In this document: positions 1 to 7,578 of the stretch, piece by piece
Position numbering within the stretch: position 1 is the stretch's first letter
Layout of the letters: every line of letters starts with the position of its first letter
NCBI GenBank assembly: GCA_029881015.1
Contig: JAOUNK010000082.1
Span: forward strand, 1 to 10,518
Source of the DNA: Gammaproteobacteria bacterium
Lineage (GTDB): Bacteria > Pseudomonadota > Gammaproteobacteria > Steroidobacterales > Woeseiaceae
DNA: 10,518 nucleotides
Reading direction: 5' to 3'
Translations under genes and position numbers: made by a program
Notes under the pieces: generated by a model
What the model saw: the letters and a program-made list of their open reading frames with translations, nothing else
Database searches by the model: none
Told to the model about the DNA's origin: nothing

Positions 1-1372
1 TGTCGGTGAGTGGGCGACGACAACCGTAGCTCTCGGGCAAGGCAACAAGCTTCGCATTGATAAGGAAATACACTTTCCTCATTCTCTCGGTCTCCTGTAC
101 TCGGCGTTTACGTATTATACAGGCTTCCGGGTCAATAGCGGTGAGTACAAACTCATGGGGCTTGCGCCGTATGGCCAACCGAAATACCGCGACCTGATTC
201 TCGAAAACCTTATTGACGTCAAGGATGATGGCTCCTTCCGGCTAGACCAGTCATTTTTTAACTACTCGACTGGGCTAACCATGACGAACAAGAAGTTCAG
301 TGAGCTTTTTGGCGAGCCCGTACGGGCGCCGGATACGGATTTACTGACACAATTTCATATGGATATTGCGGCGTCGATTCAAGTCGTTACCGAGGAAGTA
401 CTTCTCAAGATGACTCGGACACTCGCCGCTGAATACGGCGTTCCTAACTTGTGCCTCGCCGGAGGCGTAGCACTCAACTGCGTTGCGAATGGCAAGATCC
501 TCAGAGACGGTGCATTCGAGAACATCTGGATACAGCCAGCAGCCGGTGACGCCGGGGGCGCGCTCGGTGCCGCTCTTACCTATTGGCATCTTGAGCATGG
601 CGCCGAGCGAAGCATTTGCAAGTCTGACTCGATGAAAGGCAGTTATCTCGGGCCTTGCTATACCGACGATCAGATTGAGAAAGAACTGGTGGCCGAGGGG
701 GCTGTATTTCACAAGCTCGGCGACGACGAACTAATTGAGGCTACTGCTGAGGCGCTAGCGACAGACCAGGCCGTAGGGTGGTTCCAGGGCCGAATGGAAT
801 TTGGACCGAGGGCACTTGGTGGTCGCTCGATTCTCGGTAACCCCAAGTCCGCGTCAATGCAAAGGACACTGAACCTGAAGGTCAAGTATCGCGAAAGTTT
901 TCGACCCTTCGCACCATCCGTACTGCGAGAAGATGTTCATGAGTGGTTTGATTTGAACAATGATAGCCCCTATATGCTGATCGTGGCCGACGTCCAGGAC
1001 AGTATCCGTCGCCCGATGACTGCAGAGGAGGAGAAGATGTTCGGTATCGAAAAACTAAACGTGAAGCGCTCCGAAATACCTGCAGTCACACACGTTGACT
1101 ACTCCGCACGAGTCCAGACCGTACATAAGGAAACCAATGGCCGTTACCACGCCGTGATTTCCCGGTTCAAGGACAAGACAGGCTGCCCTGTTGTAGTGAA
1201 CACATCATTCAATGTCCGGGGCGAGCCAATAGTCTGCACACCTACCGATGCTTTCAAGTGCTTTATGGGTACGGAGCTCGATGTTCTTGCAGTGGGTAAT
1301 TACCTGCTTCGCAAAGATGAGCAAGATGCCAGCCTCGCAGAGGATTACAAGGACAAGTACGAACTCGACTAG
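1..1372 (+). CDS. Carbamoyltransferase, NodU/CmcH/TobZ family (5' end outside the window)
   Basis: The family transfers a carbamoyl group from carbamoyl phosphate, via carbamoyl-adenylate, to a hydroxyl of a sugar or secondary metabolite in the cytoplasm. The reading frame (codons from base 2) is open to the window edge, so the ATG at 155 is internal; 456 residues are visible against a usual 550-600, so roughly the first 100-150 are missing. Visible N-terminal-domain blocks include HSLGLLYSAFTYYTGF and KLMGLAPYG (about residues 30-58), GGVALN (about 154-159) and GDAGGALGAAL (about 182-192). The C-terminal carbamoyltransferase domain follows, with GRMEFGPRALGGRSILGNP (about 263-281), FRPFAPSVL and NTSFNVRGEP. 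It ends in TAG. It is the only plus-strand gene and converges on the EPS operon; decoration of the same polysaccharide is inferred from proximity only. The family assignment is firm and the substrate is unknown. Confidence 0.95.
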   Translation, partial: VGEWATTTVALGQGNKLRIDKEIHFPHSLGLLYSAFTYYTGFRVNSGEYKLMGLAPYGQPKYRDLILENLIDVKDDGSFRLDQSFFNYSTGLTMTNKKFSELFGEPVRAPDTDLLTQFHMDIAASIQVVTEEVLLKMTRTLAAEYGVPNLCLAGGVALNCVANGKILRDGAFENIWIQPAAGDAGGALGAALTYWHLEHGAERSICKSDSMKGSYLGPCYTDDQIEKELVAEGAVFHKLGDDELIEATAEALATDQAVGWFQGRMEFGPRALGGRSILGNPKSASMQRTLNLKVKYRESFRPFAPSVLREDVHEWFDLNNDSPYMLIVADVQDSIRRPMTAEEEKMFGIEKLNVKRSEIPAVTHVDYSARVQTVHKETNGRYHAVISRFKDKTGCPVVVNTSFNVRGEPIVCTPTDAFKCFMGTELDVLAVGNYLLRKDEQDASLAEDYKDKYELD

Positions 1373-1443
1373 CCAGTTCCGGCCAGCGTTTACCGATTAC
1401 CTGAAACAGTAGCCTTTCGCGGCGTGCTAATAGAGCAATACGC
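1373..1443. other. Convergent intergenic junction
   Basis: A 71-base spacer between the stop of the carbamoyltransferase (plus) and the stop of the SGNH gene (minus). It holds only a weak bulged inverted repeat (GCGTGCT at 1422-1428 with AGC-AAT-ACGC at 1434-1443) without a U-run on either strand. No rho-independent terminator or small gene can be supported. Confidence 0.6.
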
Positions 1444-2769
1444 TTACTTTGGTGCCGGGCAAATTTCTTTCGCAACATCTGAGTTGAGCAACTGATTGAT
1501 CATCTCTGTTGCCATCAACTCATGCCCACGCGTTGTGAAGTGCATGTCATTGTCGAAATACAGTGCCTCTTCTCGATCGTAGCTTTGAAACGCAGGGTAA
1601 AAATTCAGCGTATCGATCTTTCGTTTCATAGCCATCTGGACAATAGTCTGGTCATAGCCTTTCTTGGCTACTGCATCTTCAGCTAGAAACACAAACCGAC
1701 CAGGCACCCATTCGCTCGGGCTTACCTGGTGCGCCCATGGATATATAGACAAATAGAACCCTGCCGATCGCTCCCTCGCAAGGTCCCGAATCATGCTTAT
1801 GCTGTCAAATATGTCATTCCATTGCGCCGATCTGTCCGTCGTATCGGATTCCAGCGTGTGCGCGAGGAGTTCCGCATGCGCTCGAGTTACGACGCCGCGG
1901 ACCGATAGGTCGGTATAACCCAGCCAATTGTTAACATAGAAGAGTACGAGCCGAGTGATGTACATGTTGCCATCAATCCATGTTCGGATTCTCGCACTTA
2001 GATGCGTCTTCGCAGGCTCGCCGGGAACTGCCACTATCGCTCCTCGCTGATCCCGACGCGCTTCTCCTCGGTACGCCGACTCCTGAACGAGATCGCTATT
2101 ATCAAGATTTAGAACGACCATGTCCGGATCAAGATCAATGAGCGTCGAATCAAGGTAGAGGTACGACAAGAGAGGTGTATAGCTATCAACTCCTCCATTT
2201 ATGACCTCGATTCTTGTGAAATCGGAGGCACAATCTTGGAGGTGCTCATTGAGGCTGTGTTGTAATAAGACTGAGAAAGTCTCATCGTCTTCAACACCTT
2301 TTCCCATGGTGAACGAGTCACCAAGCATAAGAATTCGATAACTCCCCTCTTCTTTCTCGAGGTCTACTTCTTCCCCTCTCAGCCCCAAGGAATTATTTCG
2401 CTGAATGTAGGAAAAGTCTTCCTGTTCGAACTTCGCAGACGCATCAGGTACGAGTTTATGATGCCGAACCTCGTCCGGGATCAGTGTAGGAGACAATGGC
2501 TTAATGAGCATCGCACCAAGCGAAATATCGACGATCAAGTATGTGATCACCGTTGATAGTGTCACCATCCAAAAGCCTAATACCTTCTCGCGTTGCTTAC
2601 CGTCTATCAGCACGTAGCTAACTGCAAAGGCTATAAGTGCGCCCCCAAGCACGACAACGGCCAGCATCGAGCTCGGGCCGAACGTCTTGAGAACTAACAT
2701 CCGTACGTACACAAACCAGCCAGTGACAAGCGTCGTCAGAACGAGAAGAATGAAGAAAACTTTTCTCAT
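1444..2769 (-). CDS. Membrane-anchored SGNH/GDSL-hydrolase-like protein
   Basis: A 441-residue protein with three predicted N-terminal membrane helices (about residues 5-25, 35-55 and 66-88). The loop after helix 2 is basic (DGKQREK), which places the C-terminal domain in the periplasm. SGNH blocks are visible: LMLGDSF with the candidate nucleophile Ser152, NGGVDSY around residue 193, NLDNSD around 221-226 in the block III position, and DMHF (Asp408, His410) in a DxH arrangement near the C-terminus. The DxH spacing is like that of polysaccharide O-acetyltransferases/esterases rather than the DxxH of classic GDSL lipases. It is last in the minus-strand operon, 24 bases after the NadE-like gene, starting with ATG behind a modest GGGA. 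A role in adding or removing acyl groups on the exported glycan is inferred. By eye its base composition is a little more AT-rich than that of the genes upstream. Confidence 0.85.
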   Translation of the reverse strand: MRKVFFILLVLTTLVTGWFVYVRMLVLKTFGPSSMLAVVVLGGALIAFAVSYVLIDGKQREKVLGFWMVTLSTVITYLIVDISLGAMLIKPLSPTLIPDEVRHHKLVPDASAKFEQEDFSYIQRNNSLGLRGEEVDLEKEEGSYRILMLGDSFTMGKGVEDDETFSVLLQHSLNEHLQDCASDFTRIEVINGGVDSYTPLLSYLYLDSTLIDLDPDMVVLNLDNSDLVQESAYRGEARRDQRGAIVAVPGEPAKTHLSARIRTWIDGNMYITRLVLFYVNNWLGYTDLSVRGVVTRAHAELLAHTLESDTTDRSAQWNDIFDSISMIRDLARERSAGFYLSIYPWAHQVSPSEWVPGRFVFLAEDAVAKKGYDQTIVQMAMKRKIDTLNFYPAFQSYDREEALYFDNDMHFTTRGHELMATEMINQLLNSDVAKEICPAPK

Positions 2770-2793
2770 GATGGATTCCCAGCGTGAAATTGC

Positions 2794-3783
2794 TCAGGTT
2801 TCGCCCAAATGCTGAACGAGTATTCCTGGAGCGTGCAGATAGGCTGCAAAAGCCCGCTTCTTTTCTATATCGTTCAACACAAACTCGGCATGTCTCTCAT
2901 CGATATCGAGCGCCGCAGCAAGCTCGGCAGCAGAGTGGCCATGGTTTTTGGCCCAGAGCGCCAGATCCATCTGGCCGTACGGCAACGCAAAATAGAATTC
3001 GTCCTGGCCCTGATCGAGGCTATACGTGTCCGTCGTCGGCGTCGCAGAACAGATTTCCTCGGGTAGTCCCATGTGTCTTGCGAGCGCGTAGACCTGGGTC
3101 TTGTACAAGTGGGCTATGGGCTTCACGTCGGCCGACCCGTCGCCATTCTTCACAAAGAATCCCTGATCGTACTCGAGCCGGTTAGGCGTCCCCACCACAG
3201 CGTAATTCAATCGATCCGCATGAAAGTATTCCATCGTCTTGCGAATACGCTGTTTGAAATTGGTTGCCGCCACGATCTTCAGGTACTCCTGGAGCGGCAG
3301 GCGCGCCTCCTTCATTTCACCGTCCGGCGTGCGCACGACGAGAACGAAGTGATTGACACGACCTTCCAGTCCCCCCTGGATAACGATCTTGTTCGCCCAG
3401 CCGTCGCCGTAATCCGGAAATACGCTACGGATCGCCTGGTCTCGCTGCTCATAGCAACCAATGGCCTCGAGGGTCGGGGCGATGTTGAATTCCTCGTAGT
3501 CGATACCCAGGTGTCTCGCCAGCTGGTCGCCCCTTGACGTGCTAGCCGCAGCAGAGTCCTGCTCGGGTAACAGGAGCCCATACACGCGCTTCTTGCCAAT
3601 GGCCCTGACCGCTAACGCCGCGGACACTGAGCTGTCAATCCCGCCCGAGATTGCAACGACGAGGCCGCGCTTGCGCAGCGTCTGCGACAGGATTTCTCTC
3701 AAGCTCGCACTAATCCGGTCAATCTCGGCATCCATGTCGAAATCCAGCGACTGTGCCGAAAGCACTCCTTGTTTCTTATTCAC
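2794..3783 (-). CDS. NadE-family (NAD synthase-like) PP-loop ATP pyrophosphatase
   Basis: A 329-residue protein of the ammonia-dependent NAD synthase family, whose enzymes adenylate a carboxylate and amidate it. The PP-loop SGGIDSS lies at residues 46-52. The block YFHADRLNYAVVGTPNRLEY (about 187-206), then GDGSADVKPIAHLYKTQV, matches the NadE core. It differs from housekeeping NadE: it is longer than the usual ~275 residues, with an extra segment at about 110-172 before the KQRIR block, and has TTDTYSLDQGQDE where NadE usually has a SAGLWPGQTDE-like segment. The start is GTG, overlapping the ligase stop by 8 bases, with GAGGAGAGAG upstream as ribosome-binding site. Its place behind an ACP and an acyl ligase suggests amidation of a biosynthetic intermediate rather than NAD supply, but true NAD synthase activity cannot be excluded. 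Confidence 0.9.
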   Translation of the reverse strand: MNKKQGVLSAQSLDFDMDAEIDRISASLREILSQTLRKRGLVVAISGGIDSSVSAALAVRAIGKKRVYGLLLPEQDSAAASTSRGDQLARHLGIDYEEFNIAPTLEAIGCYEQRDQAIRSVFPDYGDGWANKIVIQGGLEGRVNHFVLVVRTPDGEMKEARLPLQEYLKIVAATNFKQRIRKTMEYFHADRLNYAVVGTPNRLEYDQGFFVKNGDGSADVKPIAHLYKTQVYALARHMGLPEEICSATPTTDTYSLDQGQDEFYFALPYGQMDLALWAKNHGHSAAELAAALDIDERHAEFVLNDIEKKRAFAAYLHAPGILVQHLGET

Positions 3784-5311
3784 TTTGCTCTCTCTCCTCG
3801 TAGTCCTTTACCAGGACGTGCCGCTTCAGTTTTCCGGAGCTCGTCTTGGGGAGTGACTCTACAAATTTTATGGACTTTGGAACCTTGAAACTCGACAGTC
3901 CGGCCAGGCATTGACGCTGAATGTCCTGGATATCGAGTTCGACACCAGGCTCGGTAACGATTGCGGCAGCGACCGCCTGCCCGAGAATGGCGTCGTCAAT
4001 CGCATAAACACCAACTTCGGCCACACCGTCAAGACGTGCAATCACGTCCTCGATTTCTGCGGGACTCACCCGGTTGGCGCCGGTCTTGATCATGTCAGAC
4101 GATCGTCCGGTCAGGAAGAGAAATCCGTCGTTATCGAAATAGCCAAGATCGCCTGTCCTGAGCCAGCCGTCGCGAAGTACTTCGCTCGATGCCATGGAGT
4201 CATTCCAGTAGCCGGACATGATATTGTCTCCGAACGCGTAGACCTCGCCTGGAGATTCGGCTGTGTGCTTGCTCTCGTCAGACGACCCTACTCGAAGCGT
4301 AACGCCGGGAATCGCCTTGCCGACCGATCCGGCCTTGTCAACGAGATGCGCGGGCTCGAGATAGCTCAGGCGCGCCGTCGCCTCCGTCTGGCCGTACATT
4401 ACGTATATCTCGGTCCCGGGAAGATCCTCTGCCAACTGCTGTTGCTGCGCAACAGACATGGGGCCGCCCGCTTGTGCGATATAGCGAAGCGCGGACAAGT
4501 TGGCGTCTCTGAGACGATCGCGCCCGAACAGCAGTGCGAATGTCGTTGGAACGCCATAGAACGACGTTGCCTTTTCACTCTCCATTCTCTTCAGGACCGC
4601 GTGCGGAAAGGCCACGTGATTCTGCAGGATCAGACACGCACCGGCCGTCATGTGTGTGTGAAGTATGGAATTCCCGAAGGAATAGTAAAACGCCAGCACA
4701 TTGAAGCACTTATCCACCCAGCTAATGGGAAGATAATTCAGGATGGATTGCGTATTCGCAAATAGGTTCGTCTGGCTGAGCATCACGCCCTTGGGACTGC
4801 CAGTCGTCCCCGAGGTATAAATGATGGCTGCCAGGTCACTGCTGCGACTGTCGACCACGTGCCGCCTGAAATTGGGAAGACTGCCACTCACGATCTCTGA
4901 CCACTCACCCGAGTCTTCGGAGACCGGGATAACACGCAAGTCGCCGTTGGACGTCAGCTCGCGAAGCTGCGGCAGCTCACGCAACTTATCGTCAACGAAT
5001 AGCACCCTGGCGCCGCAATGCTCGAGCAAGCGCGCAAGCACAGGCGCCGGCTCCTGCGTATTCAGAGCAACGACGACACACCCTGCCAGGTGAATGCCGT
5101 AGAACACCGCTACGTATTCAGGGCAATTGGGCAGGATAATCGCAACTCGATCGCCGCGCTCTAACTTCGTTGAACCGAGAAAACTGGACACGGCCCCGGT
5201 CAGTCGACCCAGCTCTTCATACGTCCAGGCGCGCTCGATCGTTATGAGAGCGTTTGACGAACGATGCCGTTCTACCGAATCCAGAAATGACCGTGCGACA
5301 GACTGCTGCAT
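3776..5311 (-). CDS. AMP-forming acyl ligase (ANL superfamily)
   Basis: A 511-residue class I adenylate-forming enzyme that would activate a carboxylic acid as acyl-AMP and pass it to a thiol (CoA or, from context, the neighbouring carrier protein). Motifs in order: phosphate-binding IIYTSGTTGSPKG (163-175), VMYGQTEATAR (304-314), WLRTGDLGYFDNDGF (383-397), the hinge region TGRSSDMIKTGANRVSPAE (401-419) and the C-terminal PKTSSGKLKR with catalytic Lys494. Length is normal and the protein is complete. At the position where amino-acid-activating domains carry the Asp of FDxS, this protein reads FYYSFGNS, so an alpha-amino acid substrate is not supported. It starts with ATG 12 bases after the ACP stop, with AGGAAG upstream, and overlaps the NadE-like gene by 8 bases. 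An exosortase-associated ligase family is known, but membership cannot be decided by eye. Confidence 0.93.
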   Translation of the reverse strand: MQQSVARSFLDSVERHRSSNALITIERAWTYEELGRLTGAVSSFLGSTKLERGDRVAIILPNCPEYVAVFYGIHLAGCVVVALNTQEPAPVLARLLEHCGARVLFVDDKLRELPQLRELTSNGDLRVIPVSEDSGEWSEIVSGSLPNFRRHVVDSRSSDLAAIIYTSGTTGSPKGVMLSQTNLFANTQSILNYLPISWVDKCFNVLAFYYSFGNSILHTHMTAGACLILQNHVAFPHAVLKRMESEKATSFYGVPTTFALLFGRDRLRDANLSALRYIAQAGGPMSVAQQQQLAEDLPGTEIYVMYGQTEATARLSYLEPAHLVDKAGSVGKAIPGVTLRVGSSDESKHTAESPGEVYAFGDNIMSGYWNDSMASSEVLRDGWLRTGDLGYFDNDGFLFLTGRSSDMIKTGANRVSPAEIEDVIARLDGVAEVGVYAIDDAILGQAVAAAIVTEPGVELDIQDIQRQCLAGLSSFKVPKSIKFVESLPKTSSGKLKRHVLVKDYEEREQSE

Positions 5312-5323
5312 GACAGTCGCTTC

Positions 5324-5572
5324 CTATTTCTTCCTGCTCACAAACGCGGCAATACGGTTTACCGAGTCCAGATTCTCCGGAATCATCTCTTCATCCGCAA
5401 CCTGTACGCCGAGTTCATCCTCGATGAACATAATAATTTCCAGCATACCCGTCGAGTCGACGATGCCGCGATCCAGGAGGGACTCGTCCGGCCCTAGTGC
5501 CGACTCGTCGTCCGTGAACAGGTAGTTCTCAAGTATGAATGCCCTTACCTGGGTTTGAAGCTCTGAAGCCAT
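5324..5572 (-). CDS. Acyl carrier protein
   Basis: An 82-residue acidic carrier protein. The phosphopantetheine attachment site is Ser40 in GIVDSTGMLEI (residues 36-46), in the expected position after the first helix. The sequence around it, with DESLLDRGIVDS before and FIEDELGV after, is typical of carrier proteins paired with stand-alone adenylating enzymes. The start chosen is the ATG at 5572, because it follows a purine-rich ribosome-binding stretch and gives the normal carrier length. An in-frame ATG at 5668 would add 32 residues that overlap the end of the amidotransferase gene and look like read-through of it. It lies 41 bases after the amidotransferase and 12 bases before the ligase, which is its likely loading enzyme. 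A phosphopantetheinyl transferase must be supplied from elsewhere. Confidence 0.93.
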   Translation of the reverse strand: MASELQTQVRAFILENYLFTDDESALGPDESLLDRGIVDSTGMLEIIMFIEDELGVQVADEEMIPENLDSVNRIAAFVSRKK

Positions 5573-5587
5573 TTTCCTTTCTTCCTT
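5573..5587 (-). promoter_or_regulatory. Ribosome-binding site of the acyl carrier protein gene
   Basis: On the minus strand the sequence before the ATG at 5572 reads AAGGAAGAAAGGAAA. It holds two Shine-Dalgarno-like cores, the farther one (AAGGAAG) with an 8-base spacer. It decides the start at 5572 over the in-frame ATG at 5668 and is one of the strongest ribosome-binding sites in the operon, which would fit a need for carrier protein in excess. Confidence 0.7.
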
Positions 5588-5613
5588 ATTTACCGATATC
5601 TGGTTACAAAATA

Positions 5614-7557
5614 CTAGCTGGCAATTCTGTGCCGTTCGTTCCGCCCTTCCACGAAGAGCCTGTGCCATGCCTGGGTGGAAAGAATACCGACGAATGCCAT
5701 GTTATCGCGCTCGCCAAGCGTTTTCGTTCTTTTCGCTTTGTTGAGGAGCATTGTCACCTTGTCCGGATCGAAGTATCCTGCGTTCGCGACGTTCGTGGGG
5801 GATAGCAATTCCGCCATCTCATCGAAGCCGGATGCTGCGGCCAGCGCCTCGGCATTCGGGGCTCTGTACGGTTGCTTGGTCCTGCGCGTAATCGATTCCG
5901 GCAGGCTATCCTGCATGGCCCGCTTTAGAAGGTACTTCTCGCACATGCCGCGCATCTTGAGTTTCGGCGGCAGTTTTCTCGCAAACTCGATCACGCGATG
6001 GTCGAGATACGGGAACCGGCCTTCGACACTGTTAGCCATCAGCATCCTGTCGCCCTGGGACGAAAGAATGTAGCCGGGCAGGATCGTCTTGGCCTCCACG
6101 TATTCCCATCGGTTAAAGCGCTTCCAGGCAGGCCAGGACGCATTAGCCGCGGCCTCGAATCGAGCCGGCGCATCCTGGACGACGCTGGCCTTGAAGTCGT
6201 CCGAGTAGAACATCTTGATCTGCGACGTCATGTTCCAGCGAGGCTGATGAGCAAAGGTGAGCTGGTCGACGGTGTCGAAACCGTCGCCAAAGAACTTCCT
6301 GAGATAGGCCTGGTTCCGTTGGCCGCTAAAGTCGAGGTAGGGGTACAAACGCTGCAGGAGCATCGGACGCCACGACGAGTCGGCGTTTCTCGCCCAGAAC
6401 TCTCTGACCTTGGCCTCCTTGAAGATGTCGTACCCGCCAAGAACCTCATCGGCGCCCTCGCCGGTCAGGACAACCTTGAAATCGTTCTGGCGAACGAGTC
6501 CCGACAACAGGTTCATCGGTACAGGGGCCGTCCTGAGAATCGGTGACTCACCGTGCCAGACCGAGTTTATGAACTTGTCGGCGATATCGTCCTGGGAGCA
6601 ACGAATGCTGGAGTGTTGTGTGTTCAGGTGACTGGATAGCTCTGACTGGTAGCCGGATTCGTCGTGCGCCTTGCTCTCGAACGCAATCGAGAAAGTCCGC
6701 AAGTCACTGAGTTCCTGCTTCTGGATCAGCGCTACAAGAGAAGACGAGTCGAGACCACCCGACAGGTAGGCTCCAACCGGAACATCCGCTCTTAGTCGTA
6801 TCCTCGTCGCATCGCCCAGCAGGCTTTCGAGTTCTTCGGCCAGGCTCTGTGGCTCACCGCGAAGGAATTCGTTGTCGTCAGGATACTCCCAGTCCCAGTA
6901 CTGGCGGGTGGTCAGTGCCCCGCTCTCGAGCACGACCATCTCTCCGGGCCGCACCTGCTGCACGCCCTTGAATATCGTCTTCGGAGCGACGGGACACCAG
7001 AACGTGAGAAGATCGTCCAGAGACGCGGGGTCCAACTCTGCCTTCACGTAACCGCTGGCAAGCAGTCCTTTTGCTTCCGATGAGAACACGAGGTTGTCAC
7101 CGTCGTTCGCATAGTAGAGAGGCAGGATACCGACGCGGTCACGTACCAGGACCAGGCGCTGCCGGTTCGAATCCCAGAGCGCGATCGCAAACTGACCGTT
7201 GAGCTTGTGCACGAAATCCAGCCCGAACTCCTCGTACAGATGCACGATGACTTCGGTGTCGGTGGAGGTGTAGAAAGAGTGCCCGCGCTTGACGAGATCT
7301 TCGCGAAGCTCGATATAGTTGAAGACTTCGCCGTTGTAGCAGATCCAGATACTCTTGTCTTCGTTGTGGATCGGCTGCTTGCCGCCCGCTACGTCAATGA
7401 TGCTGAGCCTGGCATGCCCCAGCCCGATTCCGGGCGCCACGAAGTAACCTTCGTCATCCGGACCCCGGTGACGAATTGCCGATACCATCCGGGAGAGTCG
7501 CTCCCGCTCCGGTACCACGCGATCCTTGATGGCCGCAATGCCGACTACACCACACAT
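5614..7557 (-). CDS. asnB: Asparagine synthase-like glutamine amidotransferase (XrtA/EPS-locus type)
   Basis: A 647-residue AsnB-family protein. The N-terminal class II glutaminase domain (about 2-215) begins with the nucleophile Cys2 in MCGVVGIA and has RHRGPDDEG, Arg50 in GHARLSIID, YNGE (74-77) and TDTEV (99-103). The synthetase domain has the PP-loop SGGLDSSS (266-273) and GEGADEVLGGYD (366-377). Both active sites look intact, so it should hydrolyse glutamine and channel ammonia to an adenylated carboxylate. Exosortase A loci commonly carry such amidotransferases, and asparagine is probably not the product here; an amide on a sugar acid or lipid or acyl intermediate is inferred. It starts 9 bases after the deacetylase stop with no clear Shine-Dalgarno sequence, suggesting coupling to upstream translation. 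A housekeeping asparagine synthetase is the alternative. Confidence 0.93.
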   Translation of the reverse strand: MCGVVGIAAIKDRVVPERERLSRMVSAIRHRGPDDEGYFVAPGIGLGHARLSIIDVAGGKQPIHNEDKSIWICYNGEVFNYIELREDLVKRGHSFYTSTDTEVIVHLYEEFGLDFVHKLNGQFAIALWDSNRQRLVLVRDRVGILPLYYANDGDNLVFSSEAKGLLASGYVKAELDPASLDDLLTFWCPVAPKTIFKGVQQVRPGEMVVLESGALTTRQYWDWEYPDDNEFLRGEPQSLAEELESLLGDATRIRLRADVPVGAYLSGGLDSSSLVALIQKQELSDLRTFSIAFESKAHDESGYQSELSSHLNTQHSSIRCSQDDIADKFINSVWHGESPILRTAPVPMNLLSGLVRQNDFKVVLTGEGADEVLGGYDIFKEAKVREFWARNADSSWRPMLLQRLYPYLDFSGQRNQAYLRKFFGDGFDTVDQLTFAHQPRWNMTSQIKMFYSDDFKASVVQDAPARFEAAANASWPAWKRFNRWEYVEAKTILPGYILSSQGDRMLMANSVEGRFPYLDHRVIEFARKLPPKLKMRGMCEKYLLKRAMQDSLPESITRRTKQPYRAPNAEALAAASGFDEMAELLSPTNVANAGYFDPDKVTMLLNKAKRTKTLGERDNMAFVGILSTQAWHRLFVEGRNERHRIAS

Positions 7558-7560
7558 AGC

Positions 7561-7578
7561 CGCTGATTATCGCTGATT
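7561..7578. repeat. Short direct repeat at the deacetylase/amidotransferase junction
   Basis: The octamer CGCTGATT occurs at 7561-7568 and again at 7571-7578, a 10-base period, spanning the deacetylase stop codon and the few bases before the amidotransferase ATG. It occupies the place where a ribosome-binding site would be expected. It may be chance or a small slippage duplication. Confidence 0.35.

Noticed and set aside
341..712. 123-codon minus-strand open frame opposite the carbamoyltransferase
   Set aside because: Covered by conserved carbamoyltransferase blocks on the plus strand; no domain recognised.
1422..1443. Possible bidirectional terminator hairpin between the convergent genes
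   Set aside because: The stem is short with a 3-base bulge and no U-run follows on either strand.
2784..3185. 133-codon plus-strand frame opposite the NadE-like gene
   Set aside because: Arg/Pro/Ser-rich low-quality translation, antisense to conserved NadE blocks.
3911..4765. 284-codon plus-strand open frame antisense to the acyl ligase
   Set aside because: It lies wholly within the ligase gene, whose motifs are intact; the translation shows no recognisable domain, and long antisense frames are common opposite genes of this composition.
5573..5668. N-terminal extension of the acyl carrier protein from an ATG at 5668
   Set aside because: It overlaps the end of the amidotransferase gene, would make an unusually long carrier protein, and the ATG at 5572 has a strong ribosome-binding site.
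5998..6546. 182-codon plus-strand open frame antisense to the amidotransferase
   Set aside because: Shadow of an intact gene; no domain or motif recognised in the translation.
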